A stretch of DNA of 64,000 nt from Halalkalibaculum roseum (GTDB lineage Bacteria > Bacteroidota > Rhodothermia > Balneolales > Balneolaceae), in contig NZ_JAALLT010000001.1 of the NCBI RefSeq assembly GCF_011059145.1, positions 107,250 to 171,249 of the forward strand, in the 5' to 3' direction. The translations under genes and the position numbers were made by a program. How positions within the stretch are numbered: position 1 is the first letter of the stretch; each line of letters opens with the position of its first letter. Under the pieces are notes generated by a model that had not been told where the DNA came from, ran no database searches, and worked only from the letters and a program-made list of their open reading frames with translations. Shown here piece after piece: positions 29,679 through 38,712 of the stretch.

Positions 29679-31832
29679 TCAGTTCAATCGAGATCTCGCC
29701 ATATCTTCTTGAGGACCTTCCGATAGGTTGGAATGAGAGCCTCTTAATCTAGGGTCAAATTCCATTTTCAACTCAAATTTTTCTTCGGTGTTAAATTTGT
29801 AATCTGCTTCAAGTTGATCTAACAGTGTTTTTATTATTAGCATGCCCAAAGTTTCCACCTCGCCTAAACTGATATCACCTTTTACTCCTTTGCCATTATC
29901 TTGATAAACAACGTGATAACGGCTGCTGATCTTTTGAATGGTGATCTTAATTTGTCCGTCATTATCTTCGAACGCATACTTATAGGAATTGGTCAGCAAC
30001 TCGTTAATTAACATTCCTAACGGGATGGCTTCATTAACATTCATATCCATTTGTTCAATATCCAAACTGACATGTACTCTTCGTTCATTAGAAAAAGTAT
30101 TTTCGACAACTTTAGTAAGCTCCCGGATATAATCTCCTATGTTTACTGTTGTGAAGTTCTGATTAACATAGAGCAGCTCATGTACTTTTGCCATAGATGA
30201 AATGCGGTTTATGCACCTCTGCATTGGAAGCTTTGCATTGACGTCAGGCAACTCTTCCATTTCTAAACTTAAGAGTCCCGATACAATAGCCAAATTGTTT
30301 TTTACCCTATGATGCACTTCTTTAAGAAGTATTTCGTTGTTTTTTTGCATGTTTTTGCGGTCGGTAATATTAAGACCGTTGCCAATAAGATATTTATTCT
30401 CATCCAGCTCAATTAATTTTCCATTAACATAGAAGATGTACTTTTTGTCATCTAATATTACCGTAGTTTCCAGCTCCATGTATCCATTTTGAAAGGCTTC
30501 CTCTACTTTTGACTTTAAGATCTTACGGTCTTTAGGTGCAACTACGGAGAATGGATCAATGCGTGCAAGATTACTTTTCTGAATATTGAAAAATGTTCTC
30601 GCGTTGTTATTGACTTTCAAAAGTTTAAGATCTTCATCCATCATATAGAACAACCCGGGGAGGCTGTTAATAATAGAATTAGAAAATGTAATCTGCTCTT
30701 TTAGAACTATTTCTGACTTTTTTTGTTCAGTAATATCTTCTTGAATAGAAAAGAACTGTTTTAGCTTTCCTTGTTTATCATAGATAGGAGTGACGTTGAG
30801 TTTAATCCAATATGGTTGGCCATCTGCGGTATAATTGAGAATTTCTTCCGTAAAAGGGATTCTAAATTTTATTCTTCTTGAAATTCGTTTAACTGTTTCG
30901 TCATCTGTTTTTGGACCCTGCAAAAGGGTTCCCGGGTTTTTACCTACGATGTCTTTTAACAGATATCCCGTTTTCTTTTCAAATGCATTGTTTACCCATT
31001 TAATACCTTGATCAGGGTCAGTAATTATTACAATATTTTGGGTTTCACTGGCAACCATTGAAAGCATTTCCAGGTATTCCTTTTCTTTTTTCAACTGGCT
31101 TACATCCTGCGTACTTCCATAAATGCGAACGACTTCACCGTTTACAATTTCGGCTTTTCCTAAAGTTCGGATCCAGCGGGTGTTTCCTTTAGCCGTAATA
31201 ATTTGAAGCTCTAAATCATAAGGTGTGCCTTCCTTAATAGCTTCGGTTACTGCTTCTGTAATTTGTTGACGGCTTTCCCCTTCTTTATAAAATTCGATAG
31301 CAGATGCTACATCAGGCACATAATATTTTGGAACCTCATGCAGACTCTTTACTTCCCGTGACCAATAGAGAGATTGTGCGGAAATGTCATATTCCCAATG
31401 ACCGATTTTAGCTAAGGTGTATGCTTCATCCAGCAGGCGTCGCTTCTCAAATTCAGTGCTTTTTTGCTTGGTGATATCCACCATTAACCCTCTTAGCTTA
31501 GAAGGTTTACCATCCTCAAATATAACCGATACGACATCTTTGAGCCATATGATGCCACCTTTGCTGTCGACCATACGATATTCAAACTCATGGGATTGCC
31601 CCAGTTTTGTTTGTTGGTGACAATAAAAGACTGCTTTTTTACGATCCTCAGGATGGATATGATCTGCCCAAAACGTTTCACTGGCATACCATTGCGAAGG
31701 TTCGTAACCAAGAATTTCTTTAGACTGGGGGCTTACATACAGAAATCTAAATGTTTCAGCATCTGCTTCCCATAAAATACCGTGAATTGACTTAGCAATT
31801 CGTTCTATTGAACTCATTTCGCATTTTCTCAT
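29679..31832 (-). CDS. PAS-domain histidine kinase, HisKA_2 type
   Basis: 717 residues, no transmembrane segment. Four PAS/PAC units occupy about 1-480, the segments YGSTQDVSQLKKE and FSIQEDITEQKKSE marking ends of PAC motifs. The kinase core opens LLKEVHHRVKNNLAIVSGLLSLE with the phosphorylated His expected at the first His of the pair. The ATPase part has INELLTNSYKYAFED (N-box) and DNGKGV (G-box). The PAS units and C-terminal tail resemble the receiver-linked kinase at 5576, so they are paralogues. No response regulator is adjacent, making it an orphan. An alternative ATG at 31817 exists five codons in. Confidence 0.88.
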   Translation of the reverse strand: MRKCEMSSIERIAKSIHGILWEADAETFRFLYVSPQSKEILGYEPSQWYASETFWADHIHPEDRKKAVFYCHQQTKLGQSHEFEYRMVDSKGGIIWLKDVVSVIFEDGKPSKLRGLMVDITKQKSTEFEKRRLLDEAYTLAKIGHWEYDISAQSLYWSREVKSLHEVPKYYVPDVASAIEFYKEGESRQQITEAVTEAIKEGTPYDLELQIITAKGNTRWIRTLGKAEIVNGEVVRIYGSTQDVSQLKKEKEYLEMLSMVASETQNIVIITDPDQGIKWVNNAFEKKTGYLLKDIVGKNPGTLLQGPKTDDETVKRISRRIKFRIPFTEEILNYTADGQPYWIKLNVTPIYDKQGKLKQFFSIQEDITEQKKSEIVLKEQITFSNSIINSLPGLFYMMDEDLKLLKVNNNARTFFNIQKSNLARIDPFSVVAPKDRKILKSKVEEAFQNGYMELETTVILDDKKYIFYVNGKLIELDENKYLIGNGLNITDRKNMQKNNEILLKEVHHRVKNNLAIVSGLLSLEMEELPDVNAKLPMQRCINRISSMAKVHELLYVNQNFTTVNIGDYIRELTKVVENTFSNERRVHVSLDIEQMDMNVNEAIPLGMLINELLTNSYKYAFEDNDGQIKITIQKISSRYHVVYQDNGKGVKGDISLGEVETLGMLIIKTLLDQLEADYKFNTEEKFELKMEFDPRLRGSHSNLSEGPQEDMARSRLN

Positions 31833-32012
31833 ATTCTGAAGTTTGAATAGATATATGAGAGATGATAGTCATTATCTAATTAATGGTAATCTCCTGATAA
31901 ATATATGTTAACCTAATAACCAATTTACTTTAACTAATTTTTAGCTTCAAAAAATATTTTTAATATCATTTTATTTAAGATTATTTCTTGAGGCTTGAAA
32001 AGTTACCTAGAG

Positions 32013-34046
32013 TTACTTTTTGGTAGCTGAAAAGATTTTATGGGCGGCCTGAATGGCATCATCGGGGCCCACAAAAACGACGTGGTCGCCGGCTTTTATC
32101 TCGGTTTGGCCCCTTGGAACGACAAACAACTCGTCTCGTATTACGGCAGCTACAACGCATTGATCGGGAATATCAATGTTCTGAATCATCTTGCCGATGA
32201 CCACCGCATTATCCGGAATTTTCATATCAATTAAGCTGGCAACACCACTTTCGATTTCAAATAAATCTGCTACACTGGGTCGATCCAGGAAGTTCTCTAC
32301 CATGGCCGCGGTAGCATAGGGAGCACTGATACATACCACACCACTCTCTTCCAGTAATGATATGTAGGAAGGATCTCGAGCGATAGCAATAACGCGACCG
32401 ATACCTAAACGTTTGGCTTGGAGAGCTATAATGGAATTTCGTTCATCATTATTGGTAGCTGCAATGGCAACGTCCATTTTTTGAGGCTCTACCTGCTCAA
32501 GAATTTCCTGTTTTGTTCCATCCCCGTAAAAGATGGGCACGCTGTAACGTTGTCCAAGTTTTTCAGCTCGTTCTTCGTTCTGTTCGATGAATGTTATCTG
32601 GTATTCGGATGAACGAAAAACCATGCGGAATTCATCTTGCTTGAGCAAGCGGTCCGCTATATTGCTTCCAAGGTTGCCTCCGCCGATTATTAATACATTC
32701 ATGTGTGGCCTCCAATAAGATTGAATTTTAATTTTGATTCGTTTCAAAAACTTTGGGAATCCCTGTAATGATGAACGATTTTGAGGTTGGAAAAAATAAA
32801 GTACTCCACCAACAGCTGTCAGTCCGCCTCCAAGTATGAGGCTTTGGGGCTCCAGGGTAGGGACAAAAAACCAACAGGAAATAATACCAAGGATTGGTAT
32901 AAAAGGGTAAAATATGATTTTAAATGGCCGCCTGAGGTTGGGCATGTGCCGGTGAAGTGCAATCACGGTAAAGTTAACGATACCAATGGCAATCAGGTAG
33001 CCAAAACTACTGGCTGAGGCAAGAAGCCGGACAATTCCCGAAGCGCCGAGTATAGTTACGAGGCCGGCACATACAAAAAGCGCAATGTGGGGCGTCTGGT
33101 ATTTCGAATGCAAACGGGAGAAAATTTGGGGGAAATGACCGTCACGTCCCAGTGCAAAAAGCACGCGCGAACTGGCGCCCAGCGTCACGCTAAAGGCTGA
33201 CAGACTTGCCATGATTGTAGCAATGATACCTGCCCAGCGTCCCCATGCTCCAAACAGGTGATCGGCAACAAAAATAAAAGGGGTATTAGTCTGGGATAAT
33301 TCAGTATAGTTTACAACTCCCATCATGACCCAGAGGAGAAGAACATATATGGCGATACCCACTCCCAGTGTAATCAAGATCGCGCGCGGGATGTTTTTGG
33401 CAGGATCGATGATCTCCTCGGCAGCTACGGTAATCAGATCGAAACCTACATAGGAGATATAGATCAAGCCCATGGTAGGTATCAGCGGACCAAAGCCCAT
33501 GGGTGCCAGAGGATCCAAGTTTGCCGGTTCAACATAAAAAGCCCCGAGAACCCCGACTCCCACGAGTACCAGCAGTTCTATAATATTCATAAAGGTAATG
33601 AACAATAATGCTTCTGCCTGTCCCCGAAGATTGGTTAGGGTAAATACTACGGTAGTGACCAATACAATTAATATCACGCTAACATCCGGTAGGAAGTAAA
33701 CCTGGATTGTATAAGCAAAAATCACTGCATAAAGTGAACAGGCCAGCGTATTGCCAATCCAAAAGAACCAACCGGTCAAAAAGGCAACCGGTCGGGGAAG
33801 GGTTCGGTTTGTAAACGAATAACCTCCCCCCGCAATGGGAAGGGCAGCCCCCAACTCACTATAGCTAAGGGCAGTAAACAGGGTAAGCAGACCCATAGCG
33901 AGATAGGCAATAATACCGAGAGGCCCCGCCGATTCAGCAACTATACTAGGCAGGGCAAATATGCCCGGCCCCATCATGGCACCAATACCTATCATGACAG
34001 CCATGAATAGCCCTACATTCCTCTTAAAACCGGATTGCTCTGCCAT
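32013..34046 (-). CDS. APC-type amino-acid permease fused to TrkA/RCK regulatory domain
   Basis: 677 residues. The first 430 form a 12-helix amino-acid/polyamine/organocation permease with the helix-1 motif GIGAMMGPGIFALP and the loop GGGYSFTNRTLPRP. From about residue 449 a complete TrkA-N domain begins (VLIIGGGNLGSNIADRLL; Rossmann GxGxxG) followed by a TrkA-C domain (about 600-675). TrkA-N binds NAD(H)/ATP or related nucleotides and TrkA-C small ligands in K+ uptake systems and channels. The fusion implies nucleotide- or ligand-gated control of an amino-acid-type transporter. The substrate is not known. It stands alone on the minus strand. Confidence 0.88.
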   Translation of the reverse strand: MAEQSGFKRNVGLFMAVMIGIGAMMGPGIFALPSIVAESAGPLGIIAYLAMGLLTLFTALSYSELGAALPIAGGGYSFTNRTLPRPVAFLTGWFFWIGNTLACSLYAVIFAYTIQVYFLPDVSVILIVLVTTVVFTLTNLRGQAEALLFITFMNIIELLVLVGVGVLGAFYVEPANLDPLAPMGFGPLIPTMGLIYISYVGFDLITVAAEEIIDPAKNIPRAILITLGVGIAIYVLLLWVMMGVVNYTELSQTNTPFIFVADHLFGAWGRWAGIIATIMASLSAFSVTLGASSRVLFALGRDGHFPQIFSRLHSKYQTPHIALFVCAGLVTILGASGIVRLLASASSFGYLIAIGIVNFTVIALHRHMPNLRRPFKIIFYPFIPILGIISCWFFVPTLEPQSLILGGGLTAVGGVLYFFQPQNRSSLQGFPKFLKRIKIKIQSYWRPHMNVLIIGGGNLGSNIADRLLKQDEFRMVFRSSEYQITFIEQNEERAEKLGQRYSVPIFYGDGTKQEILEQVEPQKMDVAIAATNNDERNSIIALQAKRLGIGRVIAIARDPSYISLLEESGVVCISAPYATAAMVENFLDRPSVADLFEIESGVASLIDMKIPDNAVVIGKMIQNIDIPDQCVVAAVIRDELFVVPRGQTEIKAGDHVVFVGPDDAIQAAHKIFSATKK

Positions 34047-34221
34047 GAGGGAAAGGTGTTGTAACTATAGTTTCGTTAGGATTTAATAAATCATAAAGTC
34101 TCTAAATATAGTCGTTAATGGTACAACCAGACTATCGATAAACCAAGTGAAAAGGGTTGTAAGACTTATTTAATGAGTTATCTAAGCTTTTTTCTAATTT
34201 GGCGGAAGCATCGGAGCATAC

Positions 34222-34968
34222 CTAATTTGTTGAGTTCAGATAGTCATCAATCATAGTTTTGGTATCTTTTATTTGAGGTAAAGTCCTGCCCAGGTTGAAT
34301 AGGTTCTCTTCTTTGATACTTCTGTTGTAATCAAGAAGCAGGCTAAATTCTACATCTTCTTTCAAGGCTTCGAAATCTACAGGGGTATATAAATTTCTGC
34401 GGGCACTCATACCGGACCTCGTCCGGATACTCTTGAAGTGGGAGATATATTTTGGGCTGAAGTGCCCGTTCATTGCCAGTTCTGCTGCCTCTTCTGTTTC
34501 TTTTAAAAAAGAATAAACGGAACCATAAAGATCGGTAATGGCCTTTCTGATTTGATCTTCAGTGATAACCTGTAAACCAATACTTTTAAGGTTTTCATAC
34601 CCACTGATCTTCATTGTATAGGTTGTATTAAAGTTTATGGTTGCAAAATGTGCACCCAGAGAATCATGATACGCCTGATCACTATTTAACGCCTTCTTGA
34701 TTATAAGGATGCTATTAATAAACCTTTTGTTAAGCGCTACATCATTCTCCAGTGAGAGTATATCCTGCTGCATATCCGATGATAATTCTTTGAGAACCTC
34801 AGTCTCGAGGATTTTGGCTTTTCTATCCTCATTCCAGTTATTCACCTGTAAGGCAATCAGTATCCCAACCACCACAAGCATGATTTCACCTACAGCGTAG
34901 AGCAGGTATTTGCGAACGTTTCCTCCGCCGATGAATTTCTTCCTAAGTTTTCTGAAAAATGTAATCAT
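34222..34968 (-). CDS. DUF6090-family membrane protein (second of a tandem pair)
   Basis: 248 residues with the family hallmark at the N-terminus: ITFFRKLRKKF, then YLLYAVGEIMLVVVGILIALQVNNWNE, a single transmembrane helix ending in an NNW motif. The remainder is a helical, charged domain. The family is common in Bacteroidota and has no known role. It follows its paralogue at 34995 by 26 bp, so the two are likely co-transcribed and arose by tandem duplication; the C-terminal halves have diverged strongly. Confidence 0.8.
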   Translation of the reverse strand: MITFFRKLRKKFIGGGNVRKYLLYAVGEIMLVVVGILIALQVNNWNEDRKAKILETEVLKELSSDMQQDILSLENDVALNKRFINSILIIKKALNSDQAYHDSLGAHFATINFNTTYTMKISGYENLKSIGLQVITEDQIRKAITDLYGSVYSFLKETEEAAELAMNGHFSPKYISHFKSIRTRSGMSARRNLYTPVDFEALKEDVEFSLLLDYNRSIKEENLFNLGRTLPQIKDTKTMIDDYLNSTN

Positions 34969-34994
34969 CTGTTTTCCCGATTTTTTCGAGGTAT

Positions 34995-35705
34995 TTAATG
35001 GGTCTCGAGCATACCAATCAGTAACTTCGCATTCTCAAGTGCCCGGGAATGTGCTCTTAGCGTACCGTCCTTATTGGTTAAATTAAATTTAAGTGTCGTT
35101 AACAGGTAGGCGTCATTCTGTAGTTTGCTGTAGCTGTGCGGGACAGCATATTCAGCAAATTCCCAATCTTTAAAATGCACTCTGGCATAGGGCAACCAGA
35201 CATCTTCAAATTCAAACCTATCATTTTGTATTTCCTTGTGAAGCCAGGCAGCATCAAGTTCATAATACTGCAATAGTGTTTGGCGGAGTTCCGGTCGATT
35301 TAAATTACTGATCCCCAGATCATTCAGATAGTCATATCCATTTCTCAGCAGTACCGTTTCACGCATCAGCATTAGTTTTCCAAGATCGCTGCGATGCTCA
35401 TCTTCATTGAGCGTTTGATGAGTCAATGCATTAATAACCCGCGTCTGTGCCTCAACCTCTTCAAGTTTCAGTGTGATCCTGGACTGCAATATGAGCGTAT
35501 CCTGGACCAGGTCTTCCCGGATTTCTGACAAGGCCTGCGACACCATCCTGTCGATTTTCTTTTCTTCATTCCAGTTATTGATCTGCAAGGCTATGAGAAT
35601 ACCAATGACCACCAGCAGGATTTCCCCACCGGCGTAAAGGAGGTAAGTACGGACTTTATTCTGTTCCATGAGTTTTTTGCGGAGGCGGCGAAAGAAGTGA
35701 AGCAT
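34995..35705 (-). CDS. DUF6090-family membrane protein (first of a tandem pair)
   Basis: 236 residues with LHFFRRLRKKLME, one transmembrane helix YLLYAGGEILLVVIGILIALQINNWNE, then a helical domain. The preceding 44 bp hold a strong promoter-like block (35716-35759), leaving almost no leader: the predicted -10 is about 25 bp before the ATG. A second copy of that block, with a mutated relic of this gene's first codons, lies at about 2.13-2.2 kb. Function unknown; membrane location is predicted with the C-terminal domain probably outside. Confidence 0.8.
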   Translation of the reverse strand: MLHFFRRLRKKLMEQNKVRTYLLYAGGEILLVVIGILIALQINNWNEEKKIDRMVSQALSEIREDLVQDTLILQSRITLKLEEVEAQTRVINALTHQTLNEDEHRSDLGKLMLMRETVLLRNGYDYLNDLGISNLNRPELRQTLLQYYELDAAWLHKEIQNDRFEFEDVWLPYARVHFKDWEFAEYAVPHSYSKLQNDAYLLTTLKFNLTNKDGTLRAHSRALENAKLLIGMLETH

Positions 35706-36008
35706 CGGCTATTAATGAACTTATTTTTATCAATATAGCCATAAACCCAAAAATGACAAGTATTAGATTAGCATATAGTAATTTCGGCAGGCAATTCAGA
35801 CCGATTCGGGAGAGATTCTTGCAGGTGATTTATTAGCGTTCTGAGGACAAATCCGGAGGTCTGAATTTTATATGAGCTATCTATTTAAAGAACTGAAAAT
35901 AATATGTATAAATAACTATTAAATAGTCTTTTAGGAGTAAAAAAAGAGCCTTTTTAGATCGGAAATGATTAACTTATAGAACACCGAAACTAATAGTGGA
36001 GGCTAGTT
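35706..36008. other. Divergent intergenic region, 303 bp
   Basis: Contains the DUF6090 promoter block on the minus side. On the plus side a GGAGG ribosome site precedes the SnoaL-like gene. The middle is A+T-rich without recognised coding sequence. Confidence 0.45.
35716..35759 (-). promoter_or_regulatory. Sigma-70-like promoter of the DUF6090 pair
   Basis: On the minus strand: TTGTCA, 16-bp spacer, TATATT, placed just ahead of the ATG at 35705. It matches 2154-2197 at 42 of 44 positions. The match continues weakly into the gene's first codons. Confidence 0.55.
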
Positions 36009-36416
36009 ATGAAAAATATAGATTTAGCAAAAAGCGGATATAAAAAATTCGCCGAGGGTGACATTGATGGTGTACTCGCAATGTTCGATGCCAACATGGA
36101 GTGGCATGAGTGTAAGGGATTCCCTTTTATCAAAGGCGAGGGTGTTTTTCGAGGCCCATCAGCTGTAGCTAATGGAGTATTCAAATTTCTTCCAGAGTAT
36201 TATGATGACTTCAATATTGAAATTGAAGAGCTCATTGAAAGTGGGGACCGGGTGATCATGGTCGGTTATTACACAGGAACCTGGAAAGAAACCGGGAAAA
36301 CTTTCAAAGCCAATGCCGTGCATATCTGGACTGCAAAAAATGAAAAGCTCACGCATTTCTTCCAGGCAGTAGATACCGCAACTATCATGACTCCTGTAAA
36401 AGCCAAAGCAATGTAG
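36009..36416 (+). CDS. SnoaL-like (NTF2-fold) protein
   Basis: 135 residues starting 6 bp after a GGAGG ribosome site. The pattern AKSGYKKFAEGDIDGVLAMFDANMEWHE followed by strands ending in VHIWTAKNEKLTHFFQAVDTATI is that of the SnoaL/ketosteroid-isomerase-like family. Members bind small hydrophobic compounds and include isomerases, hydrolases and non-enzymatic proteins, so no reaction is assigned. It has no signal peptide. It is a single-gene unit, convergent with the VWA gene. Confidence 0.85.
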   Translation: MKNIDLAKSGYKKFAEGDIDGVLAMFDANMEWHECKGFPFIKGEGVFRGPSAVANGVFKFLPEYYDDFNIEIEELIESGDRVIMVGYYTGTWKETGKTFKANAVHIWTAKNEKLTHFFQAVDTATIMTPVKAKAM

Positions 36417-36536
36417 GCAACAGCGTTCTTCGAGAGCTGTTTATTGGCCGGAATTGATGTACTTATACACACAATTAGAAAATTAAGAAGCCCTTAAGGG
36501 GCATCGTTGGAAAGATACGTTATAGTTCATACGCGG

Positions 36537-36579
36537 GTAGTGCCGCTCCCTCCAGCTTTCGAGGAAGGGCGGGCACTAC
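36537..36579. terminator. GC-rich imperfect hairpin between convergent genes
   Basis: Outer arms GTAGTGCC (36537-36544) and GGCACTAC (36572-36579) pair perfectly; inner CCCT/AGGG pairs extend it. A second palindrome, CCCTTAAGGG, sits at 36491-36500. Both lie between the SnoaL-like gene and the convergent VWA gene, so a bidirectional terminator is likely. There is no strong T-run, and a small intergenic repeat element is an alternative. Confidence 0.45.
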
Positions 36580-36674
36580 CCCATGCCTAGTTGCCCTGTA
36601 ATTGGGAAGTATTTGCATACTACTTTTCGTTTACTCGATGTAATACTCAGGAGCGAAACCAATACAATTTTAAA

Positions 36675-37283
36675 TCATTTCTCTTTGGATTTTTCAGGTT
36701 TAGTCCTCGTTCGATAGCTGGCAACCATATCAGATGACACGTCATACGCTTCCCTGGTGCCTTCTCCGGTTGCCTCAAAATCAAAAGAATTCTGGGCCTT
36801 GATACCTATGCTGCCGGCTTCCGCAAAGGCATCCTGATTAGCTCCTCCGTAAATAAATTCCCAGTCGTATTTGCTCTGCTGATGCTCGATCATCTCCTTG
36901 ACGCGGTCTCGCGTATAATCGGAGCTGGCATTTTCCAACCCGTCCGTCAGGATAAAAAAGATGACATTTTCCGGTTTCTCTTCTTCCGGCAGGTTGTCGA
37001 GGCGTTCTCCCACTCGATCAATGGTTTGGCCTACGGCATCCAGCAACGCCGTGGTACCGGAAGGGACATAGGTCTCTTCAGTAAGGCTTTCTACTTTATT
37101 TATTTCTTTACCGTCGTGAACGAGTTGATAACGGTCGTCGAATAACACGAAGGTTACCTTTGCCGGGCGATCAATTTTTTTCTGACCGGATAAGAAGGAA
37201 TTGAAACCGCCTATGGCGTCTTCCTTAATGGCTTCCATGGATCCCGATTTATCGATGATCAATACTATTTCGTCTCTGTACAT
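36675..37283 (-). CDS. Von Willebrand factor A-domain protein
   Basis: 202 residues, essentially one VWA fold. The MIDAS metal-ion site is complete: DKSGS near residue 11, a Thr in PSGTTALLDA and an Asp in ILTDGLENAS. There is no signal peptide or membrane helix, so it is predicted cytoplasmic. VWA proteins of this short type often work with AAA+ ATPases or in tellurium/stress clusters, but no such partner is adjacent. It is the last minus-strand gene of the nitrite-reductase side and may be independent of it. Confidence 0.85.
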   Translation of the reverse strand: MYRDEIVLIIDKSGSMEAIKEDAIGGFNSFLSGQKKIDRPAKVTFVLFDDRYQLVHDGKEINKVESLTEETYVPSGTTALLDAVGQTIDRVGERLDNLPEEEKPENVIFFILTDGLENASSDYTRDRVKEMIEHQQSKYDWEFIYGGANQDAFAEAGSIGIKAQNSFDFEATGEGTREAYDVSSDMVASYRTRTKPEKSKEK

Positions 37284-37369
37284 AATATGATGACTTTAGT
37301 TAGAATTAGAACTCCCTTGAATGGTAAGATAACAGCCAGAGTGACAGATCATGTCAGGGGTATTGAATG

Positions 37370-37465
37370 GAACACGGAAAGCACAGAGAAGACGGGTTTA
37401 CACTGGTTAAATAATATCTTTTTGGTCGAAAGAAATTGCCCATTCCGTTTCGTCTTTCTGTGTTC
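37370..37465. repeat. Inverted repeat, 12-bp arms
   Basis: GAACACGGAAAG at 37370-37381 and CTTTCTGTGTTC at 37454-37465 are inverted with one mismatch, separated by 72 bp. The right arm abuts the stop of the CopD-like gene. Possible transcript-end structure or remnant of a small repeat; weak evidence. Confidence 0.25.
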
Positions 37466-37960
37466 TTATCCCCTGAGTAATCGTATCGCATAATATAGGA
37501 TGCCAAGCCCAATAATCAGGTTTAGGCGTCCAATCCAACGGGATATTTTTCGGAAGATTTGTGTCTTTATGTCTTTTGGATTGCTGTCCATCAATTCAGC
37601 GGCCCGAGGTCCGGCATAAAAGTCGTGAATGCTACTCAGGACTAGGACCGCCCCAAATAGATGTAGTTTTATAAATAGTACGTGGCCAAAATTTCCTTTC
37701 CAGAATGTTGAAGTGGCCAGATCTGAAAGATCATAGCCGCGGGCTAAAAGATTGGTTATCCCGGTAAGGACCAGAACGATGAACAGTACCCACGAGATAC
37801 GACTGAACTTTTTCCCGATCAGAGTAAATAATTGTCCCTTTTTATTGGCTAATAATTGATGTCGGGAGGCCGGAACGAGTACCGCTGCAGTAAACAACAT
37901 GCCTCCGATCCAGAAAATTGCTGACAGTATATGAATGAAGACTGAAAGGTAGTAAAGCAT
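37466..37960 (-). CDS. CopD-like/DUF4149-like integral membrane protein
   Basis: 164 residues with four predicted transmembrane helices. The motif HILSAIFWIGGMLFTAAVLVP in helix 1 and the later HVLFIKLHLFGAVLVLSSIHD segment resemble CopD-type copper-resistance and related four-helix membrane proteins. His residues within helices (H12, and those in the third helix) could bind copper or haem. Lying 220 bp downstream of azurin and NirK, it may assist copper supply to them; that is inference from location. Confidence 0.7.
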   Translation of the reverse strand: MLYYLSVFIHILSAIFWIGGMLFTAAVLVPASRHQLLANKKGQLFTLIGKKFSRISWVLFIVLVLTGITNLLARGYDLSDLATSTFWKGNFGHVLFIKLHLFGAVLVLSSIHDFYAGPRAAELMDSNPKDIKTQIFRKISRWIGRLNLIIGLGILYYAIRLLRG

Positions 37961-38126
37961 TCTAATAGATTAACTGTGGAGTCAACGGTATCATCAATCG
38001 TCAGGTTCTGTTGCGCCTGACTTGCTGATGGAATGGGAGGAAAAAGCAACGGCAGCGCCAATAGGTATTAGGATAGCATGATGCAGTCATAGTTTCTCCT
38101 ATCTAACATATTGTTACTTAATAATA

Positions 38127-38160
38127 CCTGCGAAGGGACGGTAAAACATCCCTTCGCAGG
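38127..38160 (-). terminator. Perfect 12-bp stem-loop after azurin
   Basis: CCTGCGAAGGGA and TCCCTTCGCAGG pair perfectly around a 10-base loop, 24 bp beyond the azurin stop. On the minus strand it is followed by TATTATTAAG. Good candidate for termination of the nirK-azurin transcript. The remaining bases up to 37961 hold no called gene; a short frame there (ending near 38000) looks like a fragment of a leader-type peptide. Confidence 0.65.
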
Positions 38161-38184
38161 CTGATTGATAAACGTATGTACCTG

Positions 38185-38658
38185 TTACTCTTTAACGGTT
38201 AGGGTACCCTTCATGCCTCCCAGGTAGTGGCCGGGAAAAGTGCAGATGTATTCGTAGTCGCCCGGTTCTTCAGGAGCCGTAAACGTAACGGTGACGGTTT
38301 CGCCGCCGCCGGCCATATCGGTGTGGGCAATGATCTGATCCTCATATTTTGGGGCGATATATTGGTTATCCTGGAACTTGGCTGATTCCTGGGCAACTTT
38401 AGTGGCATCAACTGAGGATGTAAGCAGCAGGAAATTGTGCGACATCGCCGAGGGCGGGAGCTTGCTTACCGTCGTCAGTTTAACGGTAATTTCTTGGCCC
38501 GGGGCGGCGGTGATTTCTGTTTTGGTAAATTTAAGCTGGTCAGTCCCTTTTATTTCTACCACTTTGGCATCTTGGGCCGTGGCTATGCCGGGAATGGACA
38601 GCGAGAGTACGGTGATGAGTAGAATTGATAGGGTCGTTAGTTGTTTAAATAAATACAT
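38185..38658 (-). CDS. Azurin-family cupredoxin
   Basis: 157 residues with a signal peptide cleaved near ATAQ. The mature cupredoxin has the type-1 copper ligands H74 (AMSHNF), C139, H144 and M149 (CTFPGHYLGGM), the spacing expected for azurin. It is a periplasmic one-electron carrier. It starts 55 bp downstream of the NirK stop on the same strand, so it is the natural electron donor for that enzyme. A strong stem-loop follows. Azurin-NirK pairing is well established in denitrifiers. Confidence 0.92.
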   Translation of the reverse strand: MYLFKQLTTLSILLITVLSLSIPGIATAQDAKVVEIKGTDQLKFTKTEITAAPGQEITVKLTTVSKLPPSAMSHNFLLLTSSVDATKVAQESAKFQDNQYIAPKYEDQIIAHTDMAGGGETVTVTFTAPEEPGDYEYICTFPGHYLGGMKGTLTVKE

Positions 38659-38712
38659 GGTATGTGTCGATTAGTTTTTTAAATAGTTTGAGTTTAGTGT
38701 TGATTTGTTTTT

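Noticed and set aside
37961-38126. Possible tiny gene between CopD-like and azurin genes (short hydrophobic frame with AGGAGA before an ATG)
   Set aside because: The frame following that ATG breaks early and the plausible leader-like peptide is in another frame; at most a remnant.
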